Shown here piece after piece: positions 8,448 through 17,365 of a DNA stretch of 64,000 nucleotides. Below the pieces are notes generated by a model. It made no database searches. It was given only the letters and a program-made list of their open reading frames with translations, and had not been told where the DNA came from. The translations under genes were made by a program, and so were the position numbers. Source of the DNA: Chloroflexota bacterium. Lineage in GTDB: Bacteria; Chloroflexota; Dehalococcoidia; Lucifugimonadales; Lucifugimonadaceae. The stretch covers positions 186,001 to 250,000 of the forward strand of contig JABIFF010000008.1 of NCBI GenBank assembly GCA_018650845.1. Direction: 5' to 3'. The stretch's first letter is position 1. Each line of letters begins with the position of its first letter.

Positions 8448-8474
8448 CTCTCAGAAAACGTGCCCACTGGCACC
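8448..8474 (-). terminator. Terminator of mdh; one of two identical 27-bp elements
   Basis: Directly at the mdh stop codon: stem GTGCC-AGTG-GGCAC followed by GTTTTCTGAGAG on the minus strand. The same 27 bases stand at 16815-16841 on the plus strand directly after the stop of an unrelated SDR gene. Confidence 0.75.
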
Positions 8475-9403
8475 TAGGCTTTTGCCATGATGTCGACTAG
8501 TTCCTGAACGGAGTCGGCTGATGCCTGGAGGGCGGCCGATTCGCTGTCGGTTAGTTCGACTTCGATGATCTCTTCGATTCCCTTTGCACCGAGCTTCACT
8601 GGCACACCGGCGTAGAGGCCGTTGATGCCGTACTCGCCTTCGAGGAACGCTGCACAAGGAAGGATTTCCTTGCGGTCGAGCAATACAGCTTCGACCATCT
8701 GAGCAACAGCGGCTGAAGGTGCGTAGTATGCAGATCCGGTCTTGAGAAGACCAACGATTTCAGCTCCACCGTCACGAGTTCGCTGAACGATCTCTTCGAG
8801 TCGGTTGGCTTCGATTAGCTTGGCTACTGGAACACCACCAACGGTTGTTGAACCGATGAGCGGAACCATTGTGTCGCCGTGTCCACCGAGGACGTACGCG
8901 GAGACGTTGGTTACTGAAGCGTCGAGTTCCTGAGAGAGGAAAGTTCGGAATCGAGCGGTATCGAGAATACCGGCCATGCCGATGACTCGTTCTTTCGGGA
9001 ATCCGCTGACCTTGTATGCGTGCTGAACCATGGCGTCGAGCGGGTTCGATACGACGATCAAGATTGCGTTTGGTGAATATTTTGCGACTTCAGCAGTTAC
9101 TGAACCAACAATTTTCATGTTGGTAAGCAGGAGGTCGTCTCGGCTCATTCCGGGCTTACGAGGAAGGCCAGCGGTTACGACAACAACGTCGGAATCGGCG
9201 GTGTCTTCGTAAGTGTTTGCGCCTGTGATCTGAGCGTCGGTACCGATAACTGGACCAGACTCGAGCATGTCGAGTGCGATGCCCTGTGGCTTGCCTTCAA
9301 CGATGTCGACCAAAACTACGTCAGCGTAGCCCGTTTCGAAAACGCGCTGTGCTGTTGTTGCGCCAACAAATCCGGCACCAACCACTGTCACTTTGAACTT
9401 CAT
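8474..9403 (-). CDS. mdh: Malate dehydrogenase
   Basis: NAD-dependent oxidation of malate to oxaloacetate in the TCA cycle. 309 residues, LDH-like MDH type. Visible: the VGAGFVGAT nucleotide loop (8-16), D33 at the end of beta-2 for NAD, the mobile-loop arginines R82 and R88 in LPRKPGMSR, and the catalytic histidine in [11 protein letters not shown] near residue 175. The ATG is followed by a standard [11 protein letters not shown] start. It is third in a minus-strand run after pccB and the MazG-like gene (77 bp gap). Together with the sdh genes and fumC in this window it covers succinate to oxaloacetate. Confidence 0.95.
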   Translation of the reverse strand: MKFKVTVVGAGFVGATTAQRVFETGYADVVLVDIVEGKPQGIALDMLESGPVIGTDAQITGANTYEDTADSDVVVVTAGLPRKPGMSRDDLLLTNMKIVGSVTAEVAKYSPNAILIVVSNPLDAMVQHAYKVSGFPKERVIGMAGILDTARFRTFLSQELDASVTNVSAYVLGGHGDTMVPLIGSTTVGGVPVAKLIEANRLEEIVQRTRDGGAEIVGLLKTGSAYYAPSAAVAQMVEAVLLDRKEILPCAAFLEGEYGINGLYAGVPVKLGAKGIEEIIEVELTDSESAALQASADSVQELVDIMAKA

Positions 9404-9480
9404 AATTCTTTCTTTCTCAGCTTGTAAAGCTTCTCACCAAACAGACTTGTAACGAAATTATCCTCGAAACGATCGAGTTG

Positions 9481-9918
9481 TTACTTCCACTTGTGAGGTT
9501 TTCCTTTTTTCGGTAGAACTTTGCCCGTGTCGGGTCTTATTGCATGGGTTTCGTTGGTTTTACCCGCCGCCTTGTTGGTTACGCGGTCCATTCCTTCGAT
9601 CCCCGGAGAACCCATCGCCTCTGCATGGCCAAGTGCCACGAAGATGATGTCTGCGGTCTCATCGGCGACAGCGTCGTCGCCTTCTTTCTCAGATATTGCT
9701 TGCGCCAGTTCGTTGAACTCCTCATCGAGGATGCTCGTTCGATTGGCGACTATTTCAGTTGCGCTCTGTCCTTCAAATTGCCCTGAACCGACTTCAAATC
9801 GATTGTGAAAATCCCATACTTCGCCTGCCATTCCAGCGACGGAATCGACGAACTCTTGGCGCCCAACAGTATTGGGTGCGTATTTTCTTTCCTGATTACT
9901 TTGTTCGTTGTCTGGCAT
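9481..9918 (-). CDS. MazG-like nucleotide pyrophosphohydrolase
   Basis: All-alpha NTP pyrophosphatase of the MazG / HisE / dUTPase superfamily. The metal-binding pattern is visible as EEFNELAQAI followed about 20 residues later by DETADIIFVALG (EExxE and ExxD, roughly residues 65-95). The C-terminal third is a basic tail (VLPKKGKPHKWK). 145 residues is usual for stand-alone members. Substrate could be a house-cleaning target such as a damaged dNTP. It lies 10 bp after the carboxylase beta gene and ahead of mdh, so it is likely co-transcribed with both. Confidence 0.78.
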   Translation of the reverse strand: MPDNEQSNQERKYAPNTVGRQEFVDSVAGMAGEVWDFHNRFEVGSGQFEGQSATEIVANRTSILDEEFNELAQAISEKEGDDAVADETADIIFVALGHAEAMGSPGIEGMDRVTNKAAGKTNETHAIRPDTGKVLPKKGKPHKWK

Positions 9919-9928
9919 GAGTGGTGAA

Positions 9929-11602
9929 CTAGAGCGGGATGTTTCCGTGTTTTTTCGGTGGCAGGCTATCGACCTTCGATTCGAGCATTCGAAGTGCTTT
10001 CACGAGTTCAGGTCGGGTCTGTGCTGGATCGATAACGTCATCGAGGTAACCACGGTTGGCGGCTACGTACGGGTTAGCGAACTGGTCTCGGTAGTCGGCG
10101 ACCATCTCGGTGCGTTTGGCTTCTGCGTCGTCGGCTGCGGCGATTTCTCGTCGGCCGATTACGTTGATGGCGCCTTCAGGTCCCATCACGGCGATTTCCG
10201 ATCCTGGCCATGCGAGGTTCACGTCGGTGCGCATCTCTTTCGAGCCCATGACGATGTAGGCGCCGCCGTAGGCTTTTCGCAAGATGACCGTGATCTTTGG
10301 AACGGTCGCTTCTACGTATGCGTAGAGCAGCTTGGCTCCGTGACGGATTAGACCACCGTACTCCTGGTGAGTTCCTGGCATGAAGCCGGGAACATCGACG
10401 AAAGTTACGATTGGGATGTTGAACGCATCGCAGAACCTGACGAACCGGGCTGCTTTGTCGGATGCGTCGATGTCTAGCATCCCAGCCATCTGATTTGCCT
10501 GGTTGGCGACGATGCCGATGCTTTTGCCATCGAGTCGTGCAAGACCAACGACGACGTTTGGTGCGAAATTGTGGTGAACCGGGAGGAATTCTCCGTTGTC
10601 GACCACTTTGGTGATCACGTCCATCACGTCGTATGGCTGGTTAGCCGCGTCAGGAACAACGTCTCTGAGCGAGTTGTCTGCACGATCGGGAGCATCGGTA
10701 GATTCCAATGAAGGAGCCGATTCAGCGTTGTTGGATGGGATGTATGAGAGAAGTTGTCGAACGTGAGCGAAGCAGGCTTCTTCAGATTCGGCAGTGAAAT
10801 GTGCGACTCCGCTTCGAGAAGCGTGAGCGGCAGCTCCACCGAGGTCTTCGTGTGAAACCTCTTCACCTGTGACTGCCTTCACAACGTCTGGACCCGTGAT
10901 GTACATCTGTCCGATGCCCTCGACCATGTAGATGAAGTCGGTGAGGGCAGGGGAGTAGACGGCTCCACCGGCGGCAGGGCCAGCGATGATGGTGATCTGA
11001 GGAACGACTCCCGATGCGAGAGTGTTGCGCTTGAAGATTTCACCGTAGCCAGCAAGTGAGTCGATTCCTTCTTGGATTCGAGCTCCACCGGAGTCGTTGA
11101 TGCCAAGAATCGGTGCTCCCATGCGCATTGCATGGTCCATCACCTTAGAAATCTTTTGGGCTGCTACGAGCGAGAGCGATCCGCCGAGAACGGTGAAGTC
11201 CTGTGCGTAGGCGAATACCTGGCGACCTTCGACTAACCCGTGACCCGTAACTACTGCATCGCCTTCGAATCGTTGCTTTTCGAGGCCGAGATCGGTTGAG
11301 CGATGGGTGACGAAAGTATCGAGCTCGGTGAAGCTGCCATCGTCGAAGAAGCTGACGAGTCGTTCGCGGGCGGTTAGTTTGCCGCGCTTGTGTTGAGATT
11401 CGATTCGCTTTTCACCGCCACCGAGGTGTGCGGTTTTACGTCGATCTTCGAGTTGTTCTAGCTTGGATGGCTGAACGTTTTGGTCGTCGGATGCGGATTC
11501 GGGAGCTATCGTGATGACTCTCAGGCTATGGTTTTGACGAAGTGCTTCGGGCGAAATATTGCCAAATTGCAATATGCTGATCGGCTGGGCGCGAAGCGCC
11601 AA
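9929..11602 (-). CDS. pccB: Acyl-CoA carboxylase carboxyltransferase subunit (propionyl-CoA carboxylase beta type)
   Basis: Transfers CO2 from carboxybiotin to an acyl-CoA (propionyl-, acetyl- or methylcrotonyl-CoA). The protein has the family block GGGEKRIESQHKRGKLTARER near residues 62-82, the oxyanion-hole and crotonase-fold segments around SGGARIQEG and the second CT domain with the PGFMPGTHQEYGGLIRHGAKLLYA region. The reading frame from the TTG at 11602 carries about 45 residues more than usual at the N-terminus; a TTG at 11572 is an alternative and neither has a good ribosome site. No biotin carboxylase or biotin carrier gene lies in the window, so the alpha subunit is encoded elsewhere. 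Confidence 0.92.
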   Translation of the reverse strand: MALRAQPISILQFGNISPEALRQNHSLRVITIAPESASDDQNVQPSKLEQLEDRRKTAHLGGGEKRIESQHKRGKLTARERLVSFFDDGSFTELDTFVTHRSTDLGLEKQRFEGDAVVTGHGLVEGRQVFAYAQDFTVLGGSLSLVAAQKISKVMDHAMRMGAPILGINDSGGARIQEGIDSLAGYGEIFKRNTLASGVVPQITIIAGPAAGGAVYSPALTDFIYMVEGIGQMYITGPDVVKAVTGEEVSHEDLGGAAAHASRSGVAHFTAESEEACFAHVRQLLSYIPSNNAESAPSLESTDAPDRADNSLRDVVPDAANQPYDVMDVITKVVDNGEFLPVHHNFAPNVVVGLARLDGKSIGIVANQANQMAGMLDIDASDKAARFVRFCDAFNIPIVTFVDVPGFMPGTHQEYGGLIRHGAKLLYAYVEATVPKITVILRKAYGGAYIVMGSKEMRTDVNLAWPGSEIAVMGPEGAINVIGRREIAAADDAEAKRTEMVADYRDQFANPYVAANRGYLDDVIDPAQTRPELVKALRMLESKVDSLPPKKHGNIPL

Positions 11603-11745
11603 TAAATCTTAACTTACGTCCAGTTGTGCAGCAACTAGGCAAATGGCGGTGATGAGCCTCTACAGATGTTAAAATTACGAGCGCAAATCATTAGTAAATC
11701 TGATTTGTGGCTACGAGATAATTTCGATGCTGAATTGCAAGGTCT
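11603..11745. promoter_or_regulatory. Divergent promoter region between pccB and folP
   Basis: 143 bp separating two divergent genes, AT-rich toward folP (TGTTAAAATTACGAG near 11667). It must hold both promoters; no clear consensus pair or operator was recognised. GCAAGG just before 11746 serves as the folP ribosome site. Confidence 0.4.
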
Positions 11746-12636
11746 ATGCCGCTGAACTCTCAACAACCTCTTCCACCACTCGCGATTGACGACATTAAGT
11801 TCGTATGGGGCGAGCGGACTTTTGTGATGGGAATTGTGAACGCTACCCCCGATTCGTTCTCAGGCGACGGCATTTTGCCCAGCACTGGCGATATTCAGGC
11901 GGCGGTCGATCAGGCGTTGCGAATGGAAGATGAGGGTGCGGATATTATCGACGTGGGCGGTGAATCTACTCGACCTGCAAGTCTGTATCCCGATGCCAAA
12001 CCTGTTGATTCCGATGATGAGATTCGCCGGGTCGTTCCGATTATCGAAGCGTTGGCGGGTCGACTAGATGTGCCAATTTCCATTGATACGCGGAAAGCTA
12101 GCGTGGTCGTGGCGGCTGTGGATGTTGGTGCTGCGATAGCAAACGATGTGTCGATGCTTCGTGATCCTGAGATGGCTGGAGTAGTCGCAAGTACGCGGGT
12201 GCCAGTGATTGTGAGTCACATCCGACCGGGTGGGCATAAGGGAGACGTGTTCGACGAAGTGGTGAGTGATCTTGAAGGGGCGATAGATCAGTTGATCGCT
12301 GTGAGAGTCGGTCGGTCAAAGATCATTGTTGATCCCGGGCTTGGTTTTGCTAAGACGGCTGAGCAATCGTTGGAGCTGATGCGGAATATTTTTCAACTTC
12401 GGAACGAACTAGGGTTACCGGTGCTGGTTGGCAGCTCTCGTAAGTCGTTCATCGGTTCCGTTACTGGTGAACCAGTTGAAGATCGCTTGTTTGGCACAGC
12501 GGCAACGATTGCGCTGGCGATTCAGGGCGGTGCGGATATTGTTCGGGTTCACGATGTGAAGCAAATGGCGAGTGTGGTGAAAATGAGCGATGCGATTGTG
12601 CGTGGTTCAGCTGAGGTTGGTACTAACGATGCCTAG
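11746..12636 (+). CDS. folP: Dihydropteroate synthase
   Basis: Joins p-aminobenzoate to the pterin pyrophosphate in folate synthesis. The expected loops are all present: MGIVNATPDSFSGDG near residue 28, DIIDVGGESTRPAS near 65, SIDTRKASV near 110, IVDPGLGFAKT near 190 and VLVGSSRKSFIG near 228, followed by the closing VRVHDVKQM with its Arg-His pair. 296 residues is typical. ATG start with an AAGG site. Its last 8 bases overlap the start of folK, so the two pathway enzymes are translationally coupled. Confidence 0.95.
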   Translation: MPLNSQQPLPPLAIDDIKFVWGERTFVMGIVNATPDSFSGDGILPSTGDIQAAVDQALRMEDEGADIIDVGGESTRPASLYPDAKPVDSDDEIRRVVPIIEALAGRLDVPISIDTRKASVVVAAVDVGAAIANDVSMLRDPEMAGVVASTRVPVIVSHIRPGGHKGDVFDEVVSDLEGAIDQLIAVRVGRSKIIVDPGLGFAKTAEQSLELMRNIFQLRNELGLPVLVGSSRKSFIGSVTGEPVEDRLFGTAATIALAIQGGADIVRVHDVKQMASVVKMSDAIVRGSAEVGTNDA

Positions 12637-13120
12637 TGGGTTGGTAACTGCGTATATCGGGCTCGGAAGCAATCTCGGTGATCGAGCTGTGAATCTTAAT
12701 GGCGCGGTTGAACGGCTGACTAGTGTTGGCACTTTGACGTCAATCAGTTCGATTTACGAGACCAAGCCGTGGGGTGTCGACGGCTATCAGCCGCGGTATC
12801 TGAATCAAGTAGCAGCGGTGAATACGACTCTCGATCCTTTGGAGGTCGTTACTGAATTGCTCTCGATTGAGTATTCGCTAGGTCGTGCTCGAGATGGTAA
12901 GAACGCGTCTCGTACGTTGGATTTGGATTTGTTGTTGCACGGCGATAACGTGCTGGAAGCAAGTGGAGTTACTGTTCCGCATCCGAGATTGCACGAACGT
13001 GCGTTCGTACTGGTTCCGTTGAATGAGATTGCAGCAGAATTAATTCACCCGGTGCTTGGGCGGTCGGTATCTGAATTGACTGCTGAGTCGGACAAGAGCG
13101 GAATAAGCGGGATCGCTTAA
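12629..13120 (+). CDS. folK: 2-amino-4-hydroxy-6-hydroxymethyldihydropteridine pyrophosphokinase
   Basis: Pyrophosphorylates the pterin substrate used by FolP. The ATG at 12629 is chosen because it gives the standard N-terminus (MPSGLVTAYIGLGSNLGDR) and overlaps the folP stop; a frame extending to 12590 adds unsupported residues. Motifs: YIGLGSNLGDR (residues 9-19), SIYETKPWGV near 45, and the signature RDGKNASRTLDLDLLLHG near 90-107, then VPHPRLHERAFVLVPL. 163 residues. Its TAA stop shares the palindrome TTAA (13117-13120) with the stop of the convergent gene. Confidence 0.94.
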   Translation: MPSGLVTAYIGLGSNLGDRAVNLNGAVERLTSVGTLTSISSIYETKPWGVDGYQPRYLNQVAAVNTTLDPLEVVTELLSIEYSLGRARDGKNASRTLDLDLLLHGDNVLEASGVTVPHPRLHERAFVLVPLNEIAAELIHPVLGRSVSELTAESDKSGISGIA

Positions 13121-13608
13121 CTCGAGATCGAGTTTTCGAATAGCACTCGCAGGATAGATGCCAGCAAGAACACGATCACGCCGAAGAAGACCATTGCGTT
13201 GTAGCCGATGAGCCAGGACAGGCGTGCGCCAATGCCTGAGGGTTGTGCTATGGGATCGAAATCTGATTGGCGGAAGTGCCAGACGAGATAAAACATCCAG
13301 ACCGCCAATGCCAGTTTTACGCCTAGCACGATGAACCATGCTGCTGTTGCGTCGTTGCCGGTGAGGCGATCGAACATCAGGATGATGCCCGTCACGATGA
13401 TGGCAATGACTGAGATGTCGACCAGTTCACGGTAGACCGAACCGAGCAGGCGAAGGACAGGTCGAACTAAATCTGGATTGGCTCGTTCGACGGGGCGAAG
13501 TACAAATGCGAAGAACGCGCTGCCACCAATCCATGCGACGGCACCAATTGCGTGGGCCCATCGCACGATCAGCATTATCCAATCGCCAGCAGCTATATCT
13601 CCAAACAT
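13117..13608 (-). CDS. CopD-like four-helix integral membrane protein
   Basis: Four predicted transmembrane helices (about 10-32, 58-80, 88-108, 133-155). The first contains WAHAIGAVAWIGGSAFF followed by VLRP, typical of the CopD / copper-resistance D and related membrane families, where histidines may bind copper or heme. 163 residues. It lies just downstream of a TlpA-like lipoprotein on the same strand (56 bp gap), and such pairs often serve copper handling or cytochrome assembly outside the membrane; that role is inferred. The C-terminal stop overlaps that of folK. Confidence 0.72.
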   Translation of the reverse strand: MFGDIAAGDWIMLIVRWAHAIGAVAWIGGSAFFAFVLRPVERANPDLVRPVLRLLGSVYRELVDISVIAIIVTGIILMFDRLTGNDATAAWFIVLGVKLALAVWMFYLVWHFRQSDFDPIAQPSGIGARLSWLIGYNAMVFFGVIVFLLASILRVLFENSISS

Positions 13609-13664
13609 GGAGCGATTATGCCATTAGCCCGAGCGGAATTGTCTGGTGAAACCAATACTGGTTT

Positions 13665-14255
13665 TTAGCCAGCCAGCAATGCATCGAGTTGTTCGGCGAG
13701 TTGTTCTTCGCCGATGATGCCGGTCCAAGTTCGAGCGATGTTGTGGTTCTTATCGAGGAACACGGTAGTTGGGAACGAGAAAATTTCGTAGCCGAACTGA
13801 ACTTTCGATTCGACGTCGGGCATCGACGGGTAGGTGAGTCCGAGTTCACGAACAAACGCCTGACCATTGGCTGCTGAATCGAGTCCGAGTTGCTGAACTC
13901 CTATGAACGCAACCTCTTCGCCGTACTGCTCGTAGGAGGCTTGAAGGTCAGGCATTTCAGCTCTGCAAGGCGGGCATGAAGGGAACCAGAAATTCACGAG
14001 AACGGGTTTGCCTTTGTGTAGATCGAGGCTGAACGCACCATGTTCGAATGTATCGCCGGTAATGGCGGGTGCGGTTCCAACTTCGCCGTTGGCTGCACCT
14101 GCTGCGACTTCGGCTACGGTTTTTTCGCCGGATGAATCGCTGCCACAGGCGACGGCTGCTATTGCTACTAATCCCACAAGAGCCAGAAGCCACACTCGGT
14201 TGAAGGCACGTTTGTTTGTTGCCGATGAGGCGTTGGTACGTTCGTTTCGATCCAT
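13665..14255 (-). CDS. TlpA-family thiol-disulfide lipoprotein
   Basis: Extracytoplasmic thioredoxin-fold reductant. A charged N-terminus is followed by a hydrophobic signal (about 20-36) and the lipobox-like AVAC with C37 as the lipidation site. The active site is C94-P-P-C97 in FPSCPPCRAEMP, with the cis-proline segment SFPTTVFLDK near residue 160. 196 residues. A low-complexity linker (residues 40-65) tethers the domain to the membrane. Probable partners are c-type cytochromes or a copper chaperone; the next gene encodes a CopD-like membrane protein. Confidence 0.9.
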   Translation of the reverse strand: MDRNERTNASSATNKRAFNRVWLLALVGLVAIAAVACGSDSSGEKTVAEVAAGAANGEVGTAPAITGDTFEHGAFSLDLHKGKPVLVNFWFPSCPPCRAEMPDLQASYEQYGEEVAFIGVQQLGLDSAANGQAFVRELGLTYPSMPDVESKVQFGYEIFSFPTTVFLDKNHNIARTWTGIIGEEQLAEQLDALLAG

Positions 14256-14370
14256 TTGGGCGAGTGCTCCGAGTACTGCGAGTGTTCGTTGAGTTGCTAA
14301 GTGTTTGATGACGTTAGCGACTTCAACGGCGCGGTAAGTCTAAGTTCGAGTGTCTGAAGGTAGCGTGATC

Positions 14371-14412
14371 TGACGTGAGATGCACATAGAGTTCTACGCA
14401 CATCTCACGTCA
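14371..14412. terminator. Hairpin between glyS and the TlpA-like gene
   Basis: A perfect 12-bp stem (TGACGTGAGATG at 14371-14382 with its complement at 14401-14412) and an 18-base loop lies 12 bp after the glyS stop. No T-run follows on either strand, so it may be a weak or factor-dependent terminator or a processing hairpin. Confidence 0.5.
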
Positions 14413-14424
14413 TTGGATTTTCGA

Positions 14425-15762
14425 CTATCCGTGCGAATCGACACGCATTTGGTTCAACTGATCCCGGATAGCGCCTTCGAGTTTGTCGATCGAGACTCGA
14501 ATCTGTTCCATCGTGTCTCGATTTCGAATAGTCACGGCTTCATCGTCGATAGTGTCGAAGTCGACAGTTACGCACAAAGGCGTACCGATTTCGTCTTGTC
14601 GGCGGTATCGTCGTCCGATGCTCTGTGAATCGTCGTACTGCGTGTTGAATTGCGCTCGAACAACGTCGTACACACGTCGAGCTGTTGGTGTCAGCTTTTC
14701 GTTCCGTGACAGCGGAAGCACTGCGACCTGATACGGAGCGATGTCGGGATGGAAACGCAGAACTACTCGCATTTCCTTGCCTTCGCCTTCTTCGTCGTAA
14801 GCGTCGAGCAGGAAGGCGAGTGCTGAACGGTCGGCACCCATCGCAGGTTCGACTACAAATGGAACGTAGCGTTCCTTCTTCTGATCGTCGAAGTATGAGA
14901 GATCCTTGCCTGATTTTTCAGTGTGAGCTTTTAGATCGAAATCGGTTCGGTTCGAGATGGTTTCAAGCTCGCCCCAACCCCAAGGAAATTCGTACTCAAC
15001 GTCGGCAGATGCTTTCGAGTAGTGAGGTAGTTCGTCGGCCTCGTGAACTCGCATGATGAGCTTTTCGCCACGAATACCGAATTTTTTGAACCACTCCATC
15101 GAGAAGTCCTTCCAGTACTCGTGCCACTCGTCATCGGTTCCGGGTTCGCAGAAAAATTCCATCTCCATCTGTTCGAACTCGCGAGTTCGGAACGTGAAGT
15201 TACCGGGAGTGATTTCGTTTCGGAAAGATTTACCGATCTGGGCGATACCGAACGGAATCTTCTTTCGAGAGGTGGTCTGAACGTTTTCGAAGTTCACAAA
15301 CATCGCCTGAGCTGTTTCAGGTCGCATGTAAACAGTTGCAGCGTCGTCTTCAACAGGTCCCATGAACGTCTTGAACATGAGGTTGAACTGTCGAGGTTCA
15401 CCGAAAGCACCACCACAGTTCGGGCATGCTTCGCCTTCGAGCTGATCTTGGCGATACCGCTTGTTGCAATCCTGACATTCGACGAGAGGGTCGGTGAAGC
15501 TATCAAGGTGACCAGAAGCGACCCACACGTCGGGGTGCATGAGAATCGATGCGTCGATACCGACGACATCGTCTCGGTCACGGACCATCGACTTCCACCA
15601 AGCGTCTTTAACGTTGCGTTTGAGTTCGACTCCAACGGGGCCGTAGTCCCAAACACTGGAGAGTCCGCCGTATATTTCGGAGCTCTGGAAAACGAATCCA
15701 CGTCGCTTTGCGAGTGAAACTATGGTGTCGAGAGTAGTACCGGTAAGTGTGCGCTTGGCCAA
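14425..15762 (-). CDS. glyS: Glycine--tRNA ligase, single-chain class II type
   Basis: Charges tRNA-Gly with glycine. This is the homodimeric (alpha-2, eukaryote-like) form, not the two-gene bacterial form. Seen: the N-terminal [14 protein letters not shown] block, a Cys-x2-Cys pair plus CPNC zinc-type insert, motif 2 ([19 protein letters not shown]), and motif 3 near the end of the catalytic domain ([10 protein letters not shown]), then the anticodon-binding domain. The TTG at 15762 is preferred over the GTG at 15784-15786 because GGAG stands 8 bases ahead of it, inside the longer frame. 445 residues. A terminator-like hairpin lies in its leader (15806-15833). Confidence 0.93.
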   Translation of the reverse strand: MAKRTLTGTTLDTIVSLAKRRGFVFQSSEIYGGLSSVWDYGPVGVELKRNVKDAWWKSMVRDRDDVVGIDASILMHPDVWVASGHLDSFTDPLVECQDCNKRYRQDQLEGEACPNCGGAFGEPRQFNLMFKTFMGPVEDDAATVYMRPETAQAMFVNFENVQTTSRKKIPFGIAQIGKSFRNEITPGNFTFRTREFEQMEMEFFCEPGTDDEWHEYWKDFSMEWFKKFGIRGEKLIMRVHEADELPHYSKASADVEYEFPWGWGELETISNRTDFDLKAHTEKSGKDLSYFDDQKKERYVPFVVEPAMGADRSALAFLLDAYDEEGEGKEMRVVLRFHPDIAPYQVAVLPLSRNEKLTPTARRVYDVVRAQFNTQYDDSQSIGRRYRRQDEIGTPLCVTVDFDTIDDEAVTIRNRDTMEQIRVSIDKLEGAIRDQLNQMRVDSHG

Positions 15763-15805
15763 TTGAGTTGCTCCTGCAGTCCACACCGGGCTGGCGTGTC
15801 CACAT

Positions 15806-15833
15806 AAAAAAATACGTCCGCAGGCTGCGGACG
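15806..15833 (-). promoter_or_regulatory. Terminator-like hairpin in the glyS leader (possible attenuator)
   Basis: On the minus strand CGTCCGCA-GCC-TGCGGACG is followed at once by TATTTTTTTATG, a good intrinsic terminator, ending 44 bases before the glyS start codon. No minus-strand gene lies upstream to be terminated, since the upstream SDR is divergent. A CCGCA sequence about 50 bases further upstream could compete for the 3-prime arm. No T-box consensus was found. Confidence 0.5.
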
Positions 15834-15971
15834 ATCATTAAATTCTACAGTTGGAATCTCAGAATGACACTCGAATTCGGCTGCGGGTATTTTGAGAGTG
15901 ATCTATTATTCGCCCATCACGTATTTCTTTATTCGATGGAAAGCATCGACGTACCCAGGAGAGAAAATATT

Positions 15972-16814
15972 ATGGCGAGCCCAATGGCAGGACAGCTTCA
16001 AGACAAGGTTGCATTGATTACGGGAGCAGGACGCGGCATTGGCGTGGGAATCGCCAACGTGTTGGTTGAGCGTGGGGCCGTAGTAGCCGTATGTGATCTT
16101 GATGGTGCAGCGGCGCAAGCAACCGCCGACGCAATCAACGCTGCAGGTGGCAAGGCAATCGGCGGTGCGGTTGACGTTACCGACCCTGATTCACTCGATC
16201 ACTTTGCGGGTCGAACGATCTCTGAACTGGGCGGAATCGATATTTGTGTTCCGAACGCAGGAGTAATCGGTGGTCGTGGATTCGCTGAGCGGAAAGATTT
16301 CACCAAGCAAGATTGGGATATGACTTTCGCTGTGAATGTTCAGGGACTCACGAATACAACCGATGCGGTCAAAGAGCACATGAAGGATCGTGAACAAGGC
16401 AAGATCGTTGTCATCGCCTCTCATGGTGGCCGCAAGCCACGAGGTGTCGGCGATAAGGGGCGAGGGAATGCTCAGCACCCGTACCTAGTGTCGAAGGCAG
16501 CGGCGATTCAGTACACGCACCTTCTTGCTATGGAGCTTGGAAGCTACAACATCAACGTGAACGCAGTTTGTCCGGGTAGGTTGTGGACGCCGATGTGGCA
16601 GGCGATTGCTCAGAACCACAAGGATTTGAATCCTGATTTCGCGGAGATGACTCCGTACGAGATTTTCATCGATCAGATCAAGGCGCTTATGCCTCTTGGG
16701 CGTGAACAGACTCCTGAGGATATTGGTAAGACTGTGGCGTTCTTGTCTTCTGACGATTCATCTGAGATCACAGGACAGGCGATCAACGTCAACGGCGGAG
16801 CAGCGTTTGATTAG
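15972..16814 (+). CDS. Short-chain dehydrogenase/reductase (mycofactocin-type SDR-like)
   Basis: NAD(P)-dependent oxidoreductase of unknown substrate. Start ATG at 15972 is set by AGGAG about nine bases upstream; the frame is open further upstream but has no domain there. Cofactor loop TGAGRGIG near residue 21, D40-L-D pointing to NAD, NAG near 98, catalytic Y-L-V-S-K near 174-178. The insert between the catalytic Ser and Tyr (HGGRKPRGVGDKGRGNAQHPY) is longer than usual, as in the large carveol-dehydrogenase-like SDRs that use tightly bound NAD. 280 residues. It is closed by a 27-bp terminator. Confidence 0.85.
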   Translation: MASPMAGQLQDKVALITGAGRGIGVGIANVLVERGAVVAVCDLDGAAAQATADAINAAGGKAIGGAVDVTDPDSLDHFAGRTISELGGIDICVPNAGVIGGRGFAERKDFTKQDWDMTFAVNVQGLTNTTDAVKEHMKDREQGKIVVIASHGGRKPRGVGDKGRGNAQHPYLVSKAAAIQYTHLLAMELGSYNINVNAVCPGRLWTPMWQAIAQNHKDLNPDFAEMTPYEIFIDQIKALMPLGREQTPEDIGKTVAFLSSDDSSEITGQAINVNGGAAFD

Positions 16815-16841
16815 GGTGCCAGTGGGCACGTTTTCTGAGAG
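16815..16841 (+). terminator. Terminator after the SDR gene; second identical 27-bp element
   Basis: Begins at the base after the stop codon: GTGCC-AGTG-GGCAC then GTTTTCTGAGAG. It is identical over 27 bases to the mdh terminator (8448-8474, opposite strand), although the genes and further flanks are unrelated. Confidence 0.75.
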
Positions 16842-16900
16842 CTTGGGTTTGGTTGGCTGGGATGTGGTGATGAGGCTTCAGTGAGTTCGAGGGGGCTGAG

Positions 16901-17365
16901 ATGGCGAACATAGTTGGTGAGGCTGCGCTTTCGATTGATAAGCCTGCTGATGTTGTTTGGGATTGGGTTGTTGACCCGGCCAATATGCATTTGTGGGTGC
17001 ACGATGTGGATGAACCCGGGAGTTGGGTCGACGATGGCTCGGCAGCTTCGGGTTCGAAGTATCGGATCGACTACAAATACGGTCGCAAGACAAACGAGAT
17101 CATCTTCGAAGTTATGGCAGCCGAACGTGGAAAATCGTTTGTTGTCGATACCGTGGCGGGTCCGTATCCGATTCTAGTTAGATACGGTTTTGCATCGACT
17201 CGGGGCGGCGCGAAAACTGAACTAACTATCAACATGAATGCCAGATCGGATAGCTGGTTCACCGCAGTTTTATTCGTTCTCACCGGTTGGTTCGCTAAAT
17301 GGTTCATGAAGCGACGCTTACGTAGCGAGCTTGAAGATGTAAAACGAGAGATTGAGAAATTATGA
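16901..17365 (+). CDS. SRPBCC (START-like) domain protein
   Basis: A polyketide cyclase / START-like helix-grip protein of 154 residues that would bind a hydrophobic ligand. The beginning (ALSIDKPADVVWDWVVDPANMHLW) is typical of the SRPBCC superfamily, with Trp-rich segments in the first helix and the terminal long helix from about 110. The C-terminal helix includes a hydrophobic patch (WFTAVLFVLTGWFAKWFM) that could touch membrane. It overlaps the amidase gene by 4 bp (ATGA), so both are made together; functional connection unknown. Confidence 0.75.
   Translation: MANIVGEAALSIDKPADVVWDWVVDPANMHLWVHDVDEPGSWVDDGSAASGSKYRIDYKYGRKTNEIIFEVMAAERGKSFVVDTVAGPYPILVRYGFASTRGGAKTELTINMNARSDSWFTAVLFVLTGWFAKWFMKRRLRSELEDVKREIEKL

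Noticed and set aside
15043-15717. Long open frame antisense to glyS (about 220 codons)
   Set aside because: Shadow of the glyS coding frame with a composition unlike a protein; no family features.
15763-15960. T-box riboswitch ahead of glyS
   Set aside because: The conserved antiterminator sequence TGGNACCGCG and a specifier stem were looked for and not found; only a terminator-like hairpin remains.
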